DNA of 64,000 bases from Diprion similis. Its lineage: Eukaryota; Arthropoda; Insecta; Hymenoptera; Diprionidae. Every line of letters begins with the position of its first letter. Position 1 is the stretch's first letter. Of the stretch, positions 1 through 13,100 are shown piece by piece. The position numbers were made by a program, and so were the translations under genes. The stretch is taken from positions 8,245,501 through 8,309,500 of the forward strand of contig NC_060110.1 of the NCBI RefSeq assembly GCF_021155765.1, written 5' to 3'. The notes beneath the pieces are model-generated. The model worked only from the letters and a program-made list of their open reading frames with translations. It did no database searches and was not told where the DNA came from.

Positions 1-3000
1 TTCACTCGTTTCTTGATTTAGAAAATTTATCATCACGGTTTGTTATAAATTGTAAAGATCGTTGATAATGAAATACTTAAATAGAAAACGATAACTGTCT
101 TCATTTAAAGATTCGAAGATACGAATGCGGCTGAAAGTAGATAGGTACTTTTGATAATCAAACTTTCTTTCCGAAAATTTACGTCAAAGTTTTAAATTGA
201 GTGTAATAAATATTTCTTATTTCGAATCGTACAATTGAGAAAGAAATCATCGTGGCAAATTGTTCATCATTAACCGATCGCCGCATCTTTTCTACCATAA
301 GCTAAGCATAATAATTGAAAAATTCAATCCCTGTGAAATGGTATAGCTTACTTACTTCGGACTTGGAACCTTCCCTCTGGCCAATTCTTTCATCGTCAGT
401 TCCAAGTCTCCTAAGTCCTTAAGGCGCCTTAAGTATCCGGTTCCCCCCAGCCGCAACCTCGACTAGATTTTGCAAAAGAGAGTTGAGGGCTTCCCAAGCA
501 TGGACAATCCGCCTCTTGGCGTATATACCTATGCCGATATATGTATACATACCTATACTATTCTGGGAGTAAAATCTCCGAAAGAAAAAAATAATCAGAA
601 TAGATGCAGGAGTTTGAACGCGACGAATTCTCGAGTATTAAGTCAGCGAATAGAGAGACTGAATTTAATGGTTGCATAATAAAATCAGACAAGCCTCGCT
701 TTTGGATGTATATAGATATTGTTTATGTATGTACACCTAAGTATGTATACTTGATAAATAATTCAGCAAGTTTGAACGTATCTATATACTGGAAAAAGCA
801 GACCGACTACGCAGTGGTTCGAATCTTTCATCACGCCGCGCAGTCGCCAACCAGAAGCAGGTAATTCACTCTGCCGGGTAATTAATTTATTCGTATTTCA
901 CTTTTTTCGGATCTTTACAACGACATTTAAACCCAAGGAGGTCAACCTTCGAGCTGTCATTTATATTTAGACTCGTGTAATCAGTGCCGCGAAGTGGCGT
1001 CGAGCCAAAAGCTCTTGCGAATAATACTGCTTAAATTGGCGTGCATCTACAGACTGCAGGAAGATACATTCGAAGTTACGTTATAGTGACAATATGACTC
1101 CTGTATATGTATAAAAAATTGGAGGAGGTGCATCGCGAATTGAATCACGGCTTGGCAAGACACTTGGCGTACTTTGCTTGTCACTCAATAACTGTTATCA
1201 GTGAATTAAGTTCTGCCGCTGCAAAATCAAGTCTATATTTCTTTCTTGAAAATCGTATCGGCAAATCGAATCTAAAATATTCAATACTCCAGTGCACTCA
1301 GCGACACGTTGCTACTCGCCTCTAAAATATCGGGCATATAGAAAAAAACCTAGTAAAAGTCTGCAAATGGGTTTCAAGACGATTTCCACACAATTTATGC
1401 ACTGGCTGCTTTATAGACAGAGAGTTCGTTTCACCAAGCCGTCGAACACTTATTCATTCCTTCAAATTGTCCCATTTTTTGTTTCAAAAAGTTATTTGCA
1501 TACAGTTTGTGTAAAGTATGGATAAAAATGATCAACCAACCACAATGAAATTTTTTTCAAGCAACTTGCTGGCCATGCACTAACGAAAGACAAAGGATAA
1601 ATGTACGTTGCGACTACAAATGATCTTGTAACTTTTGTCAACATGTTTAACCTCGATAGATGAAAAGGACGCTGCAAAACAAGGATTCTGAGAAGACAAA
1701 TTGACTACTCAAGCCGCATAGACTAGGTTCGATATCTAGTGTATCACTCCCTTGATACACAACCCCATACACACGCCTGCGCCCGAATAAGGTATGAAAT
1801 TCTCTGCAAGTCGACGTGATACATGTGAAAACGGCTGGAGGGGTTGCTCTGAAATCTCGAGAATGTTTCAAATAACCTGACGTCTAACATCAAGAGTCGT
1901 CCTGTTCGTACCCAATTCCACAGCGGGGATCCTGACATCCTGTAACATTGTGTAAATGGACAGCTAAAACACACACGACGAAAGTGTAGCTGGGGACGTT
2001 TACAAAGCAACGTGAACCCCGCTGCGCTGAACACCCTCAAAACATAAAGCATGGACACCATTTTCCCGTTTAGAGACTAAAAATGAGTCCTTCTGTGCTT
2101 GACAAACTTTTCTTCGCTTGGTGTTTTATTTCTTCAGACATTAATGTCTCTTCGTTAGCAAGATAATTGTGATTAGCTTGGCTCGATGTAGCCATACCTT
2201 ATAATCACCTTCAGACTTCGACGTGACATGCTTCCGTTCACTTCTTTTCACCAACTCGCGTACCGAGCACATAAACTCGAGCTAACCACTTCCATCATTT
2301 ACGTTAAATGGACGACCTGGGAATTGAAATTCGACAAGAGCAGTAAAAGAGAAAATATTCTTAAACACATTAACTCAAATCCAATTCGATTAAACGACGA
2401 AATATCGGCGGTCCCGGAGTTTGGAGACTGGAAAGCGTCGAAAATGTCTTGAGACTCGCTGCTGTAAAACAAGGTTAAAATATTACTCTGGCAACATTCA
2501 GCAAACGCGAAGTACCTCATTTTGAAAATCGCTGAATACCCGTCAGTCAATCTGTCATGGCTTCAAGAATTTCACGATAACGTAGCTTCAGCATTTCCAT
2601 CGCACCCGCAACAACGCTCAAACAAACTTGTCTCCTAACCACAAGCGCAATACGGATGGAATAAACATGCACTTAAGTATATAGTATAATATGTACCTTC
2701 CACAGTAAGACATTAGTTACTAAAACCACTCTGCAAGGCTGTTCGTTCTTAGCATTCTTGTATCAATTTTAACTGCGTACCGGAGTTACCTATATCTATA
2801 AACTCGAACGTTCAAGTTTCTCATGTAAGTACGAAACTGCCATTGAAACAATGGAGAGGAAATGGACAGCGAATAGAATTGTTTACGTATTTTGAGAAAA
2901 TCAGTATATCGGAGAAGCCATTATTTATTCAGGATGCATTTATCTACTTTTTTCTCGAGTAGGTACATACCTACTGTGAATTCTGACGACTTCTAAACAT

Positions 3001-3392
3001 CCATTGTACAATCAAGAAAACATAAGTTCGATATACCGTGCATGTAAAAAAAAGCCCAAATCAAAATTAAATCCAGCTGTACTGTCTTCTTTTTCTCTAC
3101 CACACGGTAAAAGCAATATCGGTATCAGCTAGGTTAACACAAGTGGAAAATTTCTAAAACCACTTTGCTACGTTTCATTACCTACAGTTTTCCGCAAAAC
3201 TGTATTTTCCGACAAACCCCCTTTCCACGGATCCATTCCCTCAATTACCATCCCTAATTTTTACGAGCCAACCGATGTTACATCATGAAATATTTTCACC
3301 CGTTTATTGTTCGCTGCAGCAGCAGCAGGGGGTAGCCACACGGATTTAATGCCGCTTTAAGCGATCCCCGTTACGTGAGGCATTTGCATAGG

Positions 3393-3445
<53 letters not shown>

Positions 3446-6400
3446 TGTACGTGCAGATGAGAGAGGCGGACGAACGTTACAAAACACTGGCATAGTTTAG
3501 GTCCCGGAGGAACCTTTGGTAAGATTGTATACGCATACGGGCTGAAGTGCAATATCCCTGAGAGGGAAATCTGGGTGACGTGACGGAAGAAAAGGACGAG
3601 GAGCCCAGGAAGAGGATGAGGAAAAGCAAGAGGATAAATAACGATACCAAAGGGTGAGAGAAGAGGGCGTCGACGATTTCCCTACGAGGTTCACCCTTTA
3701 TCCTACAAGACTTCCGTCTCGTGTGAAAATTCAATCTAAAACCCGCCTCTGCGTGGTTGGAATTGTTCGTCGGGGATTTCTGGGGTTAAATTTTCGGTGT
3801 CGGCCGATTTCGAGATGCAGGGACACCTCTCAAACCGCACTCGACACGCCTCGCGTGTTCCTGACTGGCGGACAATTTAGCCCTTCATTCCCTGGCTCCC
3901 TGTAGAGCTTATCCGAATGCCGTTGAATACTTACCACACTACGAAAGTCCCACGTACGTCGTAAGGAAGATGATGGGAATTTTTTTCAAGATTCTGACCA
4001 AAGCTCGAAAAGTTTTGGGAATCAATTTCACCCATGGAACATCCCTGAGCTTTCAACTTCTCGGGAGGATCACCGGCTAAGTAATATTTACACATCGCGA
4101 TCACCCAGAATTTGAAACAAAATTTTTTATCCACTATTTAGCGAGTGGTGTGGTAATTGAGAAAATTATCCCTCATTGCTTAGCTTCCTTTCTCACATTC
4201 TCAAAGGCGTTTAATACGGATTATTCACTCTTGAAGTGCCATAACGATCGCATATACCAGTACATATACACGGGCAGTTTGATCCAATTACAGAAATTTC
4301 ATTACATATATCGCGCGAATAAAAATGGAAACAATTTCACGGTTCGTGAATTCAATCAGGTAGATGCGATCGATAAAATTAATATCACCAATGTCACCGA
4401 CATGGAAATGAATTTTTCAATATCGAGCCGAAATTATGTATCCCCTCAGGCAGTGATCGACTTTACGGGGAAACTGAAACCTTCGTCTAGTATCGATGAT
4501 GCTTCGTAACATTGTTGGGAAATTTTAACTATTCACGTGCTTCACGCAACCTCGAAATATCCTTCACGAAACTTTGAACCTGAACGGCACGGAATTGAGC
4601 TGAATCGAATTTAAGCTGGGAGACCAATAAATGAGCTCGTTAGGCAAGCGATCAAACAGCGAGAGACGCAGGTTGCTCCGGATACGTGAATATTGTACGA
4701 AATCATATCGTTGATCGTTTATGCTGGAAGAAATCTTGTTTGGGAATGGTAAAAAGCGAAAAATTTCACCGCACACAACGACTTTCTGGACGGAGTCCAA
4801 CATTTGCTTAGATTCAATTGTGGACACAAGATATCGAATGAATTTCGGCGTGTTTAAGCTGTGTGCGAAAAAGAAATAAAACTAACAAAACTCAAGCAGA
4901 CACCCGTTCGATCATACAAATAATTTTCATCCTACGTTCCGCTTCGACAATAAAAGCAAATTTGAATCCATCAATTAATTTTATGGAAAGCTCATACAGC
5001 TTATGAACGGTTCAATTGAACACCATGAATTTGAATTTAGTGCAGACATAAATGGTAATCAGTTGTCTCTTTAACAAATAGACAATCATTTTAAAAAAAT
5101 TTCTCTTTCCGAGGTCAGATCACGATACTGTACTAAGGAATTATGTGTTTAGTCGAGACGTTGCAAATCAGCCGTTTAATGGATTGATTTTTTTCCTACC
5201 TCCGATGAGTCGCGGTGGATTTATTCCATTCTTATTGATGCTTAATTAGCTTACCCAAACGCAAAGTAAAGCTGAACTGGTCCAATCGAGCCGTGCCCAA
5301 TGAATTTGCGTTCAGCAAGACTGTCACAGCCTCACTTTGAGCCTAGTATATTCTTTTCCCGATGGAATGTTGCAGTGATATTTTTCTTATTGCTAACGTG
5401 CTGGAAGTTTTCTGCAATATCACTACGAACGAGACTCGAATTCGTGCAGAAAACGTCGTAAACCGTTGCATAAGTATTAAGGTAATATGTACAGCCGAAT
5501 GACCCAAATCGGCTGAATTCATTGTCTTTATGCAAAGAATATCTGCATGGATAAAAACTCGCCATTCGGTGGGACTCAATTTTGCCTCGAAATTTTTCTC
5601 GAATTCAACGTAATGTGAGAAAAAATTAGGATGCATTCGGAATTCTTTACTGTATAATAATTTTCTCTCCTATGCATAACGCGTTATGTTATTCGTCAGT
5701 GAAAGCGATTACACTCGGTGATAAATTTTTAATAATTTCGAACGAGTTACGGGGATTGGGAGGTGGCGCAGTTATGATGGAGCTGGATTATTGGATGCAG
5801 CATGGACGTGATACAATCAGGCTTATTGCAGAGGACGCTCATACCTCGTAAATATCAATTTCGTTGTTATCACGAGTAGCTGCAGAGAAACGCGTTTTAT
5901 TATCCCATAGAGAGTCAATAATTATCCAGTGAAAATTGTATGGGGTTTGATTATTTTCACGAAACAATAGATACTACTTTCAGACTATATTGTTGACTTT
6001 ACCAGCGGCTGACTGCCGCTCGTTAATTATCGTTTTAATTTGCGGTTTAATAGGAATTCTTCGGAGTATAAACGTTTTTGCTATATATATATATAAGAAG
6101 GTTTATAATCGAGGGAGAGATATCTCGTCGGCCGCAGGCAATTTATACTTAATTACGGGTAAATTGACGCGGAATGAAGTACTTTTAAAATTAATTAATA
6201 GCGTAATATTCCAAATCCTACGAATTTCTGTCAATTCTTGGCATTCGTCTTTAAAAAGAGAGTCGCGTTTATGCGTACGATTTGCGTTGAATTTTTCTGA
6301 ACTCTCTCTCTCATCAACACTTTCTCAATTATGTTACAATATCGTGTTAATCGTATCAAGCGGAGTTCAGGTTCGCGGTATAGAAACTGTTCGAAGTTAA

Positions 6401-7192
6401 TCAGGTACCTGTATTGTAATACACTCCTGTATTGTTCAAGTAAAACAATAAATTAATATTCTCGGGTAATCTAATGACCTGATAGTCGAGTTAAAGTCAC
6501 GGTTAATCAAACCCAAGAAGCGTGAATCAAAAGCCGGAGTTTGTTGGGCTGCGAAGTAACTTTCCCAGCGCTAATCTAAGGCTGGATCCTCAGTTTTACT
6601 GACAGACTGATAGCGAGCTCTATGAATGGCCGACTACCTCGCTGCATACAGAGAACGAATTTTAGGTTCAGATAGTCATCAGCCCGACGTTTGGCTTGTT
6701 TTGATTAATAGCAGCATGCAGGGTGGAATTCGCTTCTGTTGAATGAATTACAAAGTGAAACGGTTGGCGGGTCGAGCTGTTCCACCAGGTCGACGAAAGG
6801 CTTAAGGAGGTTGGTTGGCCAAGGATCGATACTTTTTATTTATTTTATTACGAAATAGTTGTAAATTGCAATTGCAATTGCAATTTTGAAGCGATCTGAA
6901 ACCTAGCATCGATATTTAAGATTTTCTTCATCATTTCAGTACTTTTAGTTGTTGTGTGATTTAACGGGATCCTCGTGGCTTACAAACACAATAAATTTGA
7001 TAAATCGTCAATGTAGGACTCTCTCGTGATAAAATGAATAAAAAGTAACGATTTTTGGCCAATCGATCGCCTCAACTCGAGCGGAAATATAACGATATCA
7101 CCAACGAAGCGATTGATTGCAACTCGATAATTGAAGGCGAAGATAACTGAGTTGGAAAAAATTGAGACGAGTTAGAATCGCATTGCCATCAG
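1..7192. other. Region without a recognised gene, upstream of the channel gene
   Basis: I see no supported coding exon here. The open frames are short, mutually overlapping and unlike known proteins; the longest is 136 codons at 5990-6400. The stretch may contain the promoter and 5' exons of the CNG channel gene, because the first exon I can support (7193) has no in-frame ATG. An alternating TA tract lies near 3391-3437. A G/A-rich strand near 3585-3665 reads as simple low-complexity sequence. Confidence 0.5.
3391..3450. repeat. TA dinucleotide microsatellite
   Basis: An almost uninterrupted run of alternating T and A with one phase slip near its start, followed by a short CA/TA-like tail. 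It lies in the non-genic region upstream of the channel gene. No function is implied; length polymorphism is expected. Confidence 0.9.
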
Positions 7193-10100
7193 GTGGATCG
7201 GGCGGAGAACGACGCGGGCCGGGCGGGTGGGCTGGCCCCACCATCAGTCCACGGTCACAACCCTGGCGGGTCGGATTCTGGGTCAGGGCCTGGATCTAGG
7301 ATGGTCCCAGGGCCAGACTCAGGGAGCAGCGCACCATCCTCGGTTCCTCACTCGTTGGCCACATCCCGAGACGACGAAGACGACGACGAGGATGACAGCA
7401 GCAGTCGACGACAGGGTGGATCGAGGTGAGTGAGTTCCTCACCAGGGTTTGAAAAAAGCATAATAATTCGGTTTTTTGATGAAAATGAGAGAGCAGGTAT
7501 ACCGGGGGTAATAAATTAAAGTGGAAATCGTTCGGCGCGAGGATACGAGGTCGTCAACTATGTTATTTGCTTGTCGTTTATCCGTAATGGGATATTAGAA
7601 TCGCGTATTCTACGTCGGAATTCAATTGCAAATTGTGCGTATGAAAAACAGGTGAATGAGAATCGGAATTACGTTAGTTTTTGTGCTATCAATTAGATAA
7701 CAGTATTAATAGATTCGGCGAGGAAGTATACCTATATATGCATGGTCTATTAATCCAGGATTCCTAGAGCTTCCCATCAGGCTTAGGAACCACCCGCTAC
7801 CACGTAAAAATGAACGAAACATTCACTAATTAAATTATATATGTATATATATTCACGCTTGTGATTGTCCTGATCATAGTTATCATCCGTCACGTCATGT
7901 GTTCATTATACTCCACATACCCAGGTTTAGTTTAGTGTAGAATTTAGTATTGGTACTTTAGATTATCCCCTTAATATTGCCCATTGAACGGATACGCCTG
8001 ATGTCGATCAATAGAGAAAAAGAAATACAATCACCGATGGTCGGATAAAGCAACGTGAGGCAGTTACACCGAATTGTATTAGATGTAACTGGGGTAAACA
8101 GGAAGCAATAATTGACGTATGAGAACGAGAGACACGCACTCATGAGTAAATAAAAGCACAGGACATCTTGCCAGGATCGATTATTTGTCTGCTCGTGTAA
8201 TTTTTCGGTAATAAAGATAGCAGAAGAAAGAAAGAAGACGAGCGATCGGACAACGGTGATAAAATTTTATAGCAAGGTTTTTCAGTCTACCAAACAGTAT
8301 AGAATTTTCAATTGATTTAATTGTCTGAAAAATTTGTGGAAAAAAAATGTTTTCTTTTCCTTCTTCTTGCGAAATTGAATCGAGATATTTGATATTTACG
8401 AGTAGGTATAACAACGATTAGCTGGTTATTTAAAAAATTCCTACCACTGACACGTAATGGTTGATTCAGAATTTATTGATCGAGCTTCGAGTGCATTATC
8501 AATCAGGATGCTATTTACTTGGTATAAATATTAAAGGTTAAATTTGAAAATGAACAAACGAGGACACGGCACAGCGCCCGAAACAGGTAGACAGATGGAG
8601 GAACAGCCAGCCCACTGCAGGGGCATTGTATGTTATTCGCAGATCATCAGAAAGGTATCGCCGCCGAGCTTCGCTACGGAAATCAATGAGCAACGGGCTT
8701 GCCGCGACATCAACCGCGTCCAACTCTCTGGACAGTGCAGGCGAAGTTGCAGTTGCCGAAGCTGCGAAACGGCCACGATCCACACGAGGCTCGCAAAAAT
8801 GGAGCAACGTCCGTGCCGTGATGACCCTATATTCTTCACTACGTAAGATCAAGAGGTACCGGGTTCTTGTTGCGATGGATGGTACCTTCTGACCTTCAAT
8901 TCGACCTCCAAACACTATTTGACAACACTATTCGAGGCAACACCCATGGCTCACGGGTACTCTGGACTATCTTCTACAATCTACACTTTCACCTATTCTC
9001 TACTATTCTGTTGTTGTTATATACATCTTATTGTCAACTCTACTGTTAACTATTATACGCTCTTAGGTCTCCATGTGTAATTCAGAGCATTTGCATCCGG
9101 GGATTAACCGCCCATCTCGTTGTCTCTATATCACCAAATTTCAAGGCACCACGATTTCAAACGCTTTCACGTCGTTTCAGGGGTGGTAAACCCCTCGATT
9201 TGTATTCAATATACGTCTAACTCGTAGTGCAGGGTGTTCCGCAATTTACGCATAACAAGCTCGTATCGGTATTACTCAATGGAAATTAGGATTATAAAGT
9301 TGCCTGAAATATCTCTACCGTGTGTTATGGTTTATCGAGCTGCGATGCAAGAAAGTCATTTACCCGCATTTTCAATTCTCTGATTATCAATTTGGATATA
9401 TGGGCTTCCTAAGATTGTCGATCACGAATCTGAACTCAATATATGGCGGTTAACCATGCAAACATTTACTTGATTCCGATGAGAATTGGCAATCGGGGCT
9501 TTTTGAAAACTGTGTTCGAACTCCGATCCACAAACTCAGCAGTCAATCTGAATAAAAACAGTTTTAGAATTGCATCATAGCATCGTCGATATATGCGGCA
9601 GAGAAATTTCACTCGCACTACACTATCCTGGTTTCTCATGTAGGTATCCCGCCACTATCAGCTTCCTGTGCAGGAGTTACAGAACACAGTGTACAGTACA
9701 TATGGACTCTCGCGTTTTTGTTACTGTACCGCTATTGGTACCGTCTTTTCTCGTATTTCTATGCGATTTTCCTTCTTGTACTGTTACGGATGCTGGGTAG
9801 CACATTTTAGGGTCTTCCGGAAACTGTCGGGTCTAAGTCCGGGGATATGTATAGAATTTCTATATACATATATGAGACAAAATGGTTCGCCAAGTAAGAT
9901 TCAAAGTTTCTACTCTCAAACGTGAACCCTCGCCAGGAGTGTTTTATGTTCCTAGAAATGCAGTAAAGTAAAGAACCCCTGCGACCGGACATCCTGCAAT
10001 CTTTAGGTAGCTTCTGGTCGGATCTTACGAGTGAAATTTTTTTTCTAGCCATTATTTATTCGCCAGGAACATGGGAAGAACTGAACGATAGCGAGTCATT

Positions 10101-13100
10101 TTTTGTACCTGACCTACTTGCCATTTTTTAATGTAGCTAAAGAATTTAACGATTCGATTTATGAAACCGCGACTATCGGAGCAACCGTAAACTTTAAGAG
10201 CACCGGCATGATGAATTAACTTCACTCAATGCCGTGAGTTGCAAAGTTTTGGTCACCCGGAGAACTCCATTTTTTCAAACTGATGAAGAAAATCTGCAAC
10301 GGTTATAAGGATGAAAACTCTCTGAACTTTCTTTTATAATTAGAAATTGATAATGATTATTCTGGAGAAGAAAAAATTGCCTCGTTCTCCTAATATCAAT
10401 TCTTAGGATCCTTGATTTTCAGGAAAAGCCTCTATCGCATCGCAAAATTGTTTAAAATATTGAGATTTTCTTAACTTATTTGATAGAGGCTTACACGATT
10501 TTTCGAAAGTTTTGAATTTAGAACTACTTTGCAACTAAGTCATTCCACTGGAATGTAGGAATTTGTTAGTTAATTATAAAAATTAAAAATTTCGGTAAGT
10601 GATTAGAACATGACTGAATCCGTCATTTTACCATTTATCAGAATTTACGCATGCCGGTTCCATTGAATAGGTATGTAGTAAAAACTCCAAATGATAAGTT
10701 ACATATACCAGACCGAAAATGAAAGAACTAACTTGTGCTACCCCATCTACTTTCCAAAATGCTTCAAATAGTAGATAGGAAAATGCAGTAGATTCGGAAA
10801 AAAACTTCACAAACTACATAATACGGCTGTTTAATTAATTGTTAGAAGTATGCTGTCATATATCTATGTATGTTATGACATTTTGAAAAAATAATAACTA
10901 ATGGAAAACTGAAAAATACAACTGAAAGTCAGGCACAGAGGCGCAGGTATAAACCATCCCATGCCTGTTCAATTTTATAAATAAATTTTATTATTCACAT
11001 GCGGTATTACTCTTCGCTGCACACAATCATTAATGAATACATACAGTAATGGCGCTGAATTCAGGACACATTTATTAGTACTGTTTTACAGTAGTAGAAT
11101 TTTTTCATATCATTATCGATAGAAAATCTTTCACGCGGATAATCATTCACAAAAGAATTGAATTCAATTTTCACACATTGGGTAAATTGAATTACTTTTG
11201 TGCCAGAAATTGGGGATTCCATTCGTAGTTGTACTTATGCTTTGCTAGTTTCTTTAATTTTATTACGTCTTCAGTTTTATTTATCCAATCTTCTCACTTT
11301 GCCTTATGTTTTTCCAATTTTCACTACACTACTGCTGATTCGGTAACAAATTAATTAGAACAATTTATTTCCCTGTTATTACACTCATTTTCGCAAGGCT
11401 GTTTTCATCTTGTCCGTTTAACTTTAGTGAAGGAGTTTCATCTGTTCAACAATAAAAAGTCACGTGTTATACAGTACAATGAGTAAGGGCAGATCAATAA
11501 TCAGGCTGATCAACGACGAAAATATCATAAAGTTTTCTTTCGATGCATGACAACAATTTATAATCTAAGGATAAATAGATAAAGGTCTTTTGAAATTAGT
11601 ACATGATTGTGTGATGTAATACGATAACAATAGAGCGATTAATTAATATTGAAATTCATTTGCGGGATGTGTACACTTTGAAATGCATCAATTTGTAGGA
11701 ACTCTCAACTCGGTTCACAGGACCCTCCGTCTACTTCAATTTATTTGTATTTTGAAGTGTACACTCATGCCTCCGTTGTAATAGCACCATATTGGTAGTA
11801 TTTAAAAAAATCTAACAAGCAGCGCATATATTTGTACGATGTTAGAGTGCTAAGGTATGTTTATATAGTATATTAGTGAAAAGTGAGAAATGTTACTTAC
11901 GAGTACGTACTAGAAACTGTAATCGCCAGTATTACTTGACTCTTGTTTGTCTATGCTCTATATTCTGTCACGTCCATCTGTCTGTGTTTCTCTTTCTGTC
12001 TATCCGTCTGTCTCTCATCCATCTGACTCTGACTCTTTCGCTAACCAACTTATTCAGCTCTCGTTCACTTTGAACTCTTTAATTAAAATTTCATTTCATC
12101 TCAACTCTGCAATTGAATTAATGTAATTAGAGCTTGCTGGATTAATAATAATTAGATACTGTTAACTAAATTGAGTGGTTCACTCGAAGGTTTTTACGGC
12201 ATGCTCATAGTAATAGAATAAAATCGAAATTTTTTTTATTTGAGGAAACGTATGTATATATGTTATGATCTACACTACCAGAATTAACAATATCTCATAT
12301 ATCTACACGCGTGCATAATTTTCGTAACCATTAGGTTCTAACGAACATATATGCGCTCGTTACACGATTAACATCGTTCTTCTGTATGACCAAGAGTATG
12401 GAATAGAAAAAATCTTGGACACCAAATTAATTCGCAGACAAAACCCGCTCGTCATGCTTACTGTAATGTGCATTCAGAGCTAAATATTACGTAACTAATG
12501 GGTCAGCTCTAAGGTTTTGACAATTGGGCAAAAATAAATTTCACGATACCTCGATTCACTTCATAATCTCCGCATCAGCTCAAGTCTACGAATCTCCGCG
12601 GATGGAAAAATTTACCGTTCAATTCGCAAGCGGAAATTTTCGCGTTCCACAACTTGACTGTCAATCATCCTTGCACTAATCAATCGTTTGTTCATTTGTC
12701 GGTCACGTCGAATTCACCACTCAGTTTTTCAGCCCCTTCAACACCGTGACAAGCGTTGTCATATCCGCTCTTGGCTCGAGTATTTTTTTCGCTGACTCAT
12801 TCACGCGGTTCAACCCCTTTTTTCTTCTTTTTTTGCTAAGATTCGCCAACAACGCGATATCGCATGAGGGCTTTCGGCGCTTTTTGTTTTTATTGCGAGG
12901 AGAGAAATGATTAATTCATACCTTGTTGTATACGTGTTTTCCACTTTGTACGCTCGTAATTCGCTTTGCGATGCACACGACTGGTCGATCCCGATATGTA
13001 CGTCTGTTTTTCACATTACCTTTGCGGTCACGCTTCAATTTTTCGCGTTTTCGTTACGTTGGCAAATTTTCACGATGGCAATTTATTCACGGAAATTATT

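Noticed and set aside
811-830. GTGGTTCGAATC resembling a tRNA B-box
   Set aside because: No A-box or cloverleaf could be built around it.
4150-4509. 119-codon open frame on the plus strand
   Set aside because: It is not similar to any family I know and has no flanking exon structure; probably chance.
5990-6400. 136-codon open frame on the plus strand
   Set aside because: It has no recognisable motif, AT-driven codon content and no splice or context support.
8626-8892. Plus-strand 88-codon frame as a separate small gene
   Set aside because: Its middle part behaves as an internal exon of the channel with matching phases. The ends run into intron sequence.
8538-8915. 125-codon open frame on the minus strand
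   Set aside because: It overlaps the plus-strand exon 8643-8855, which fits the channel in phase and sequence character. The antisense frame shows no family motif.
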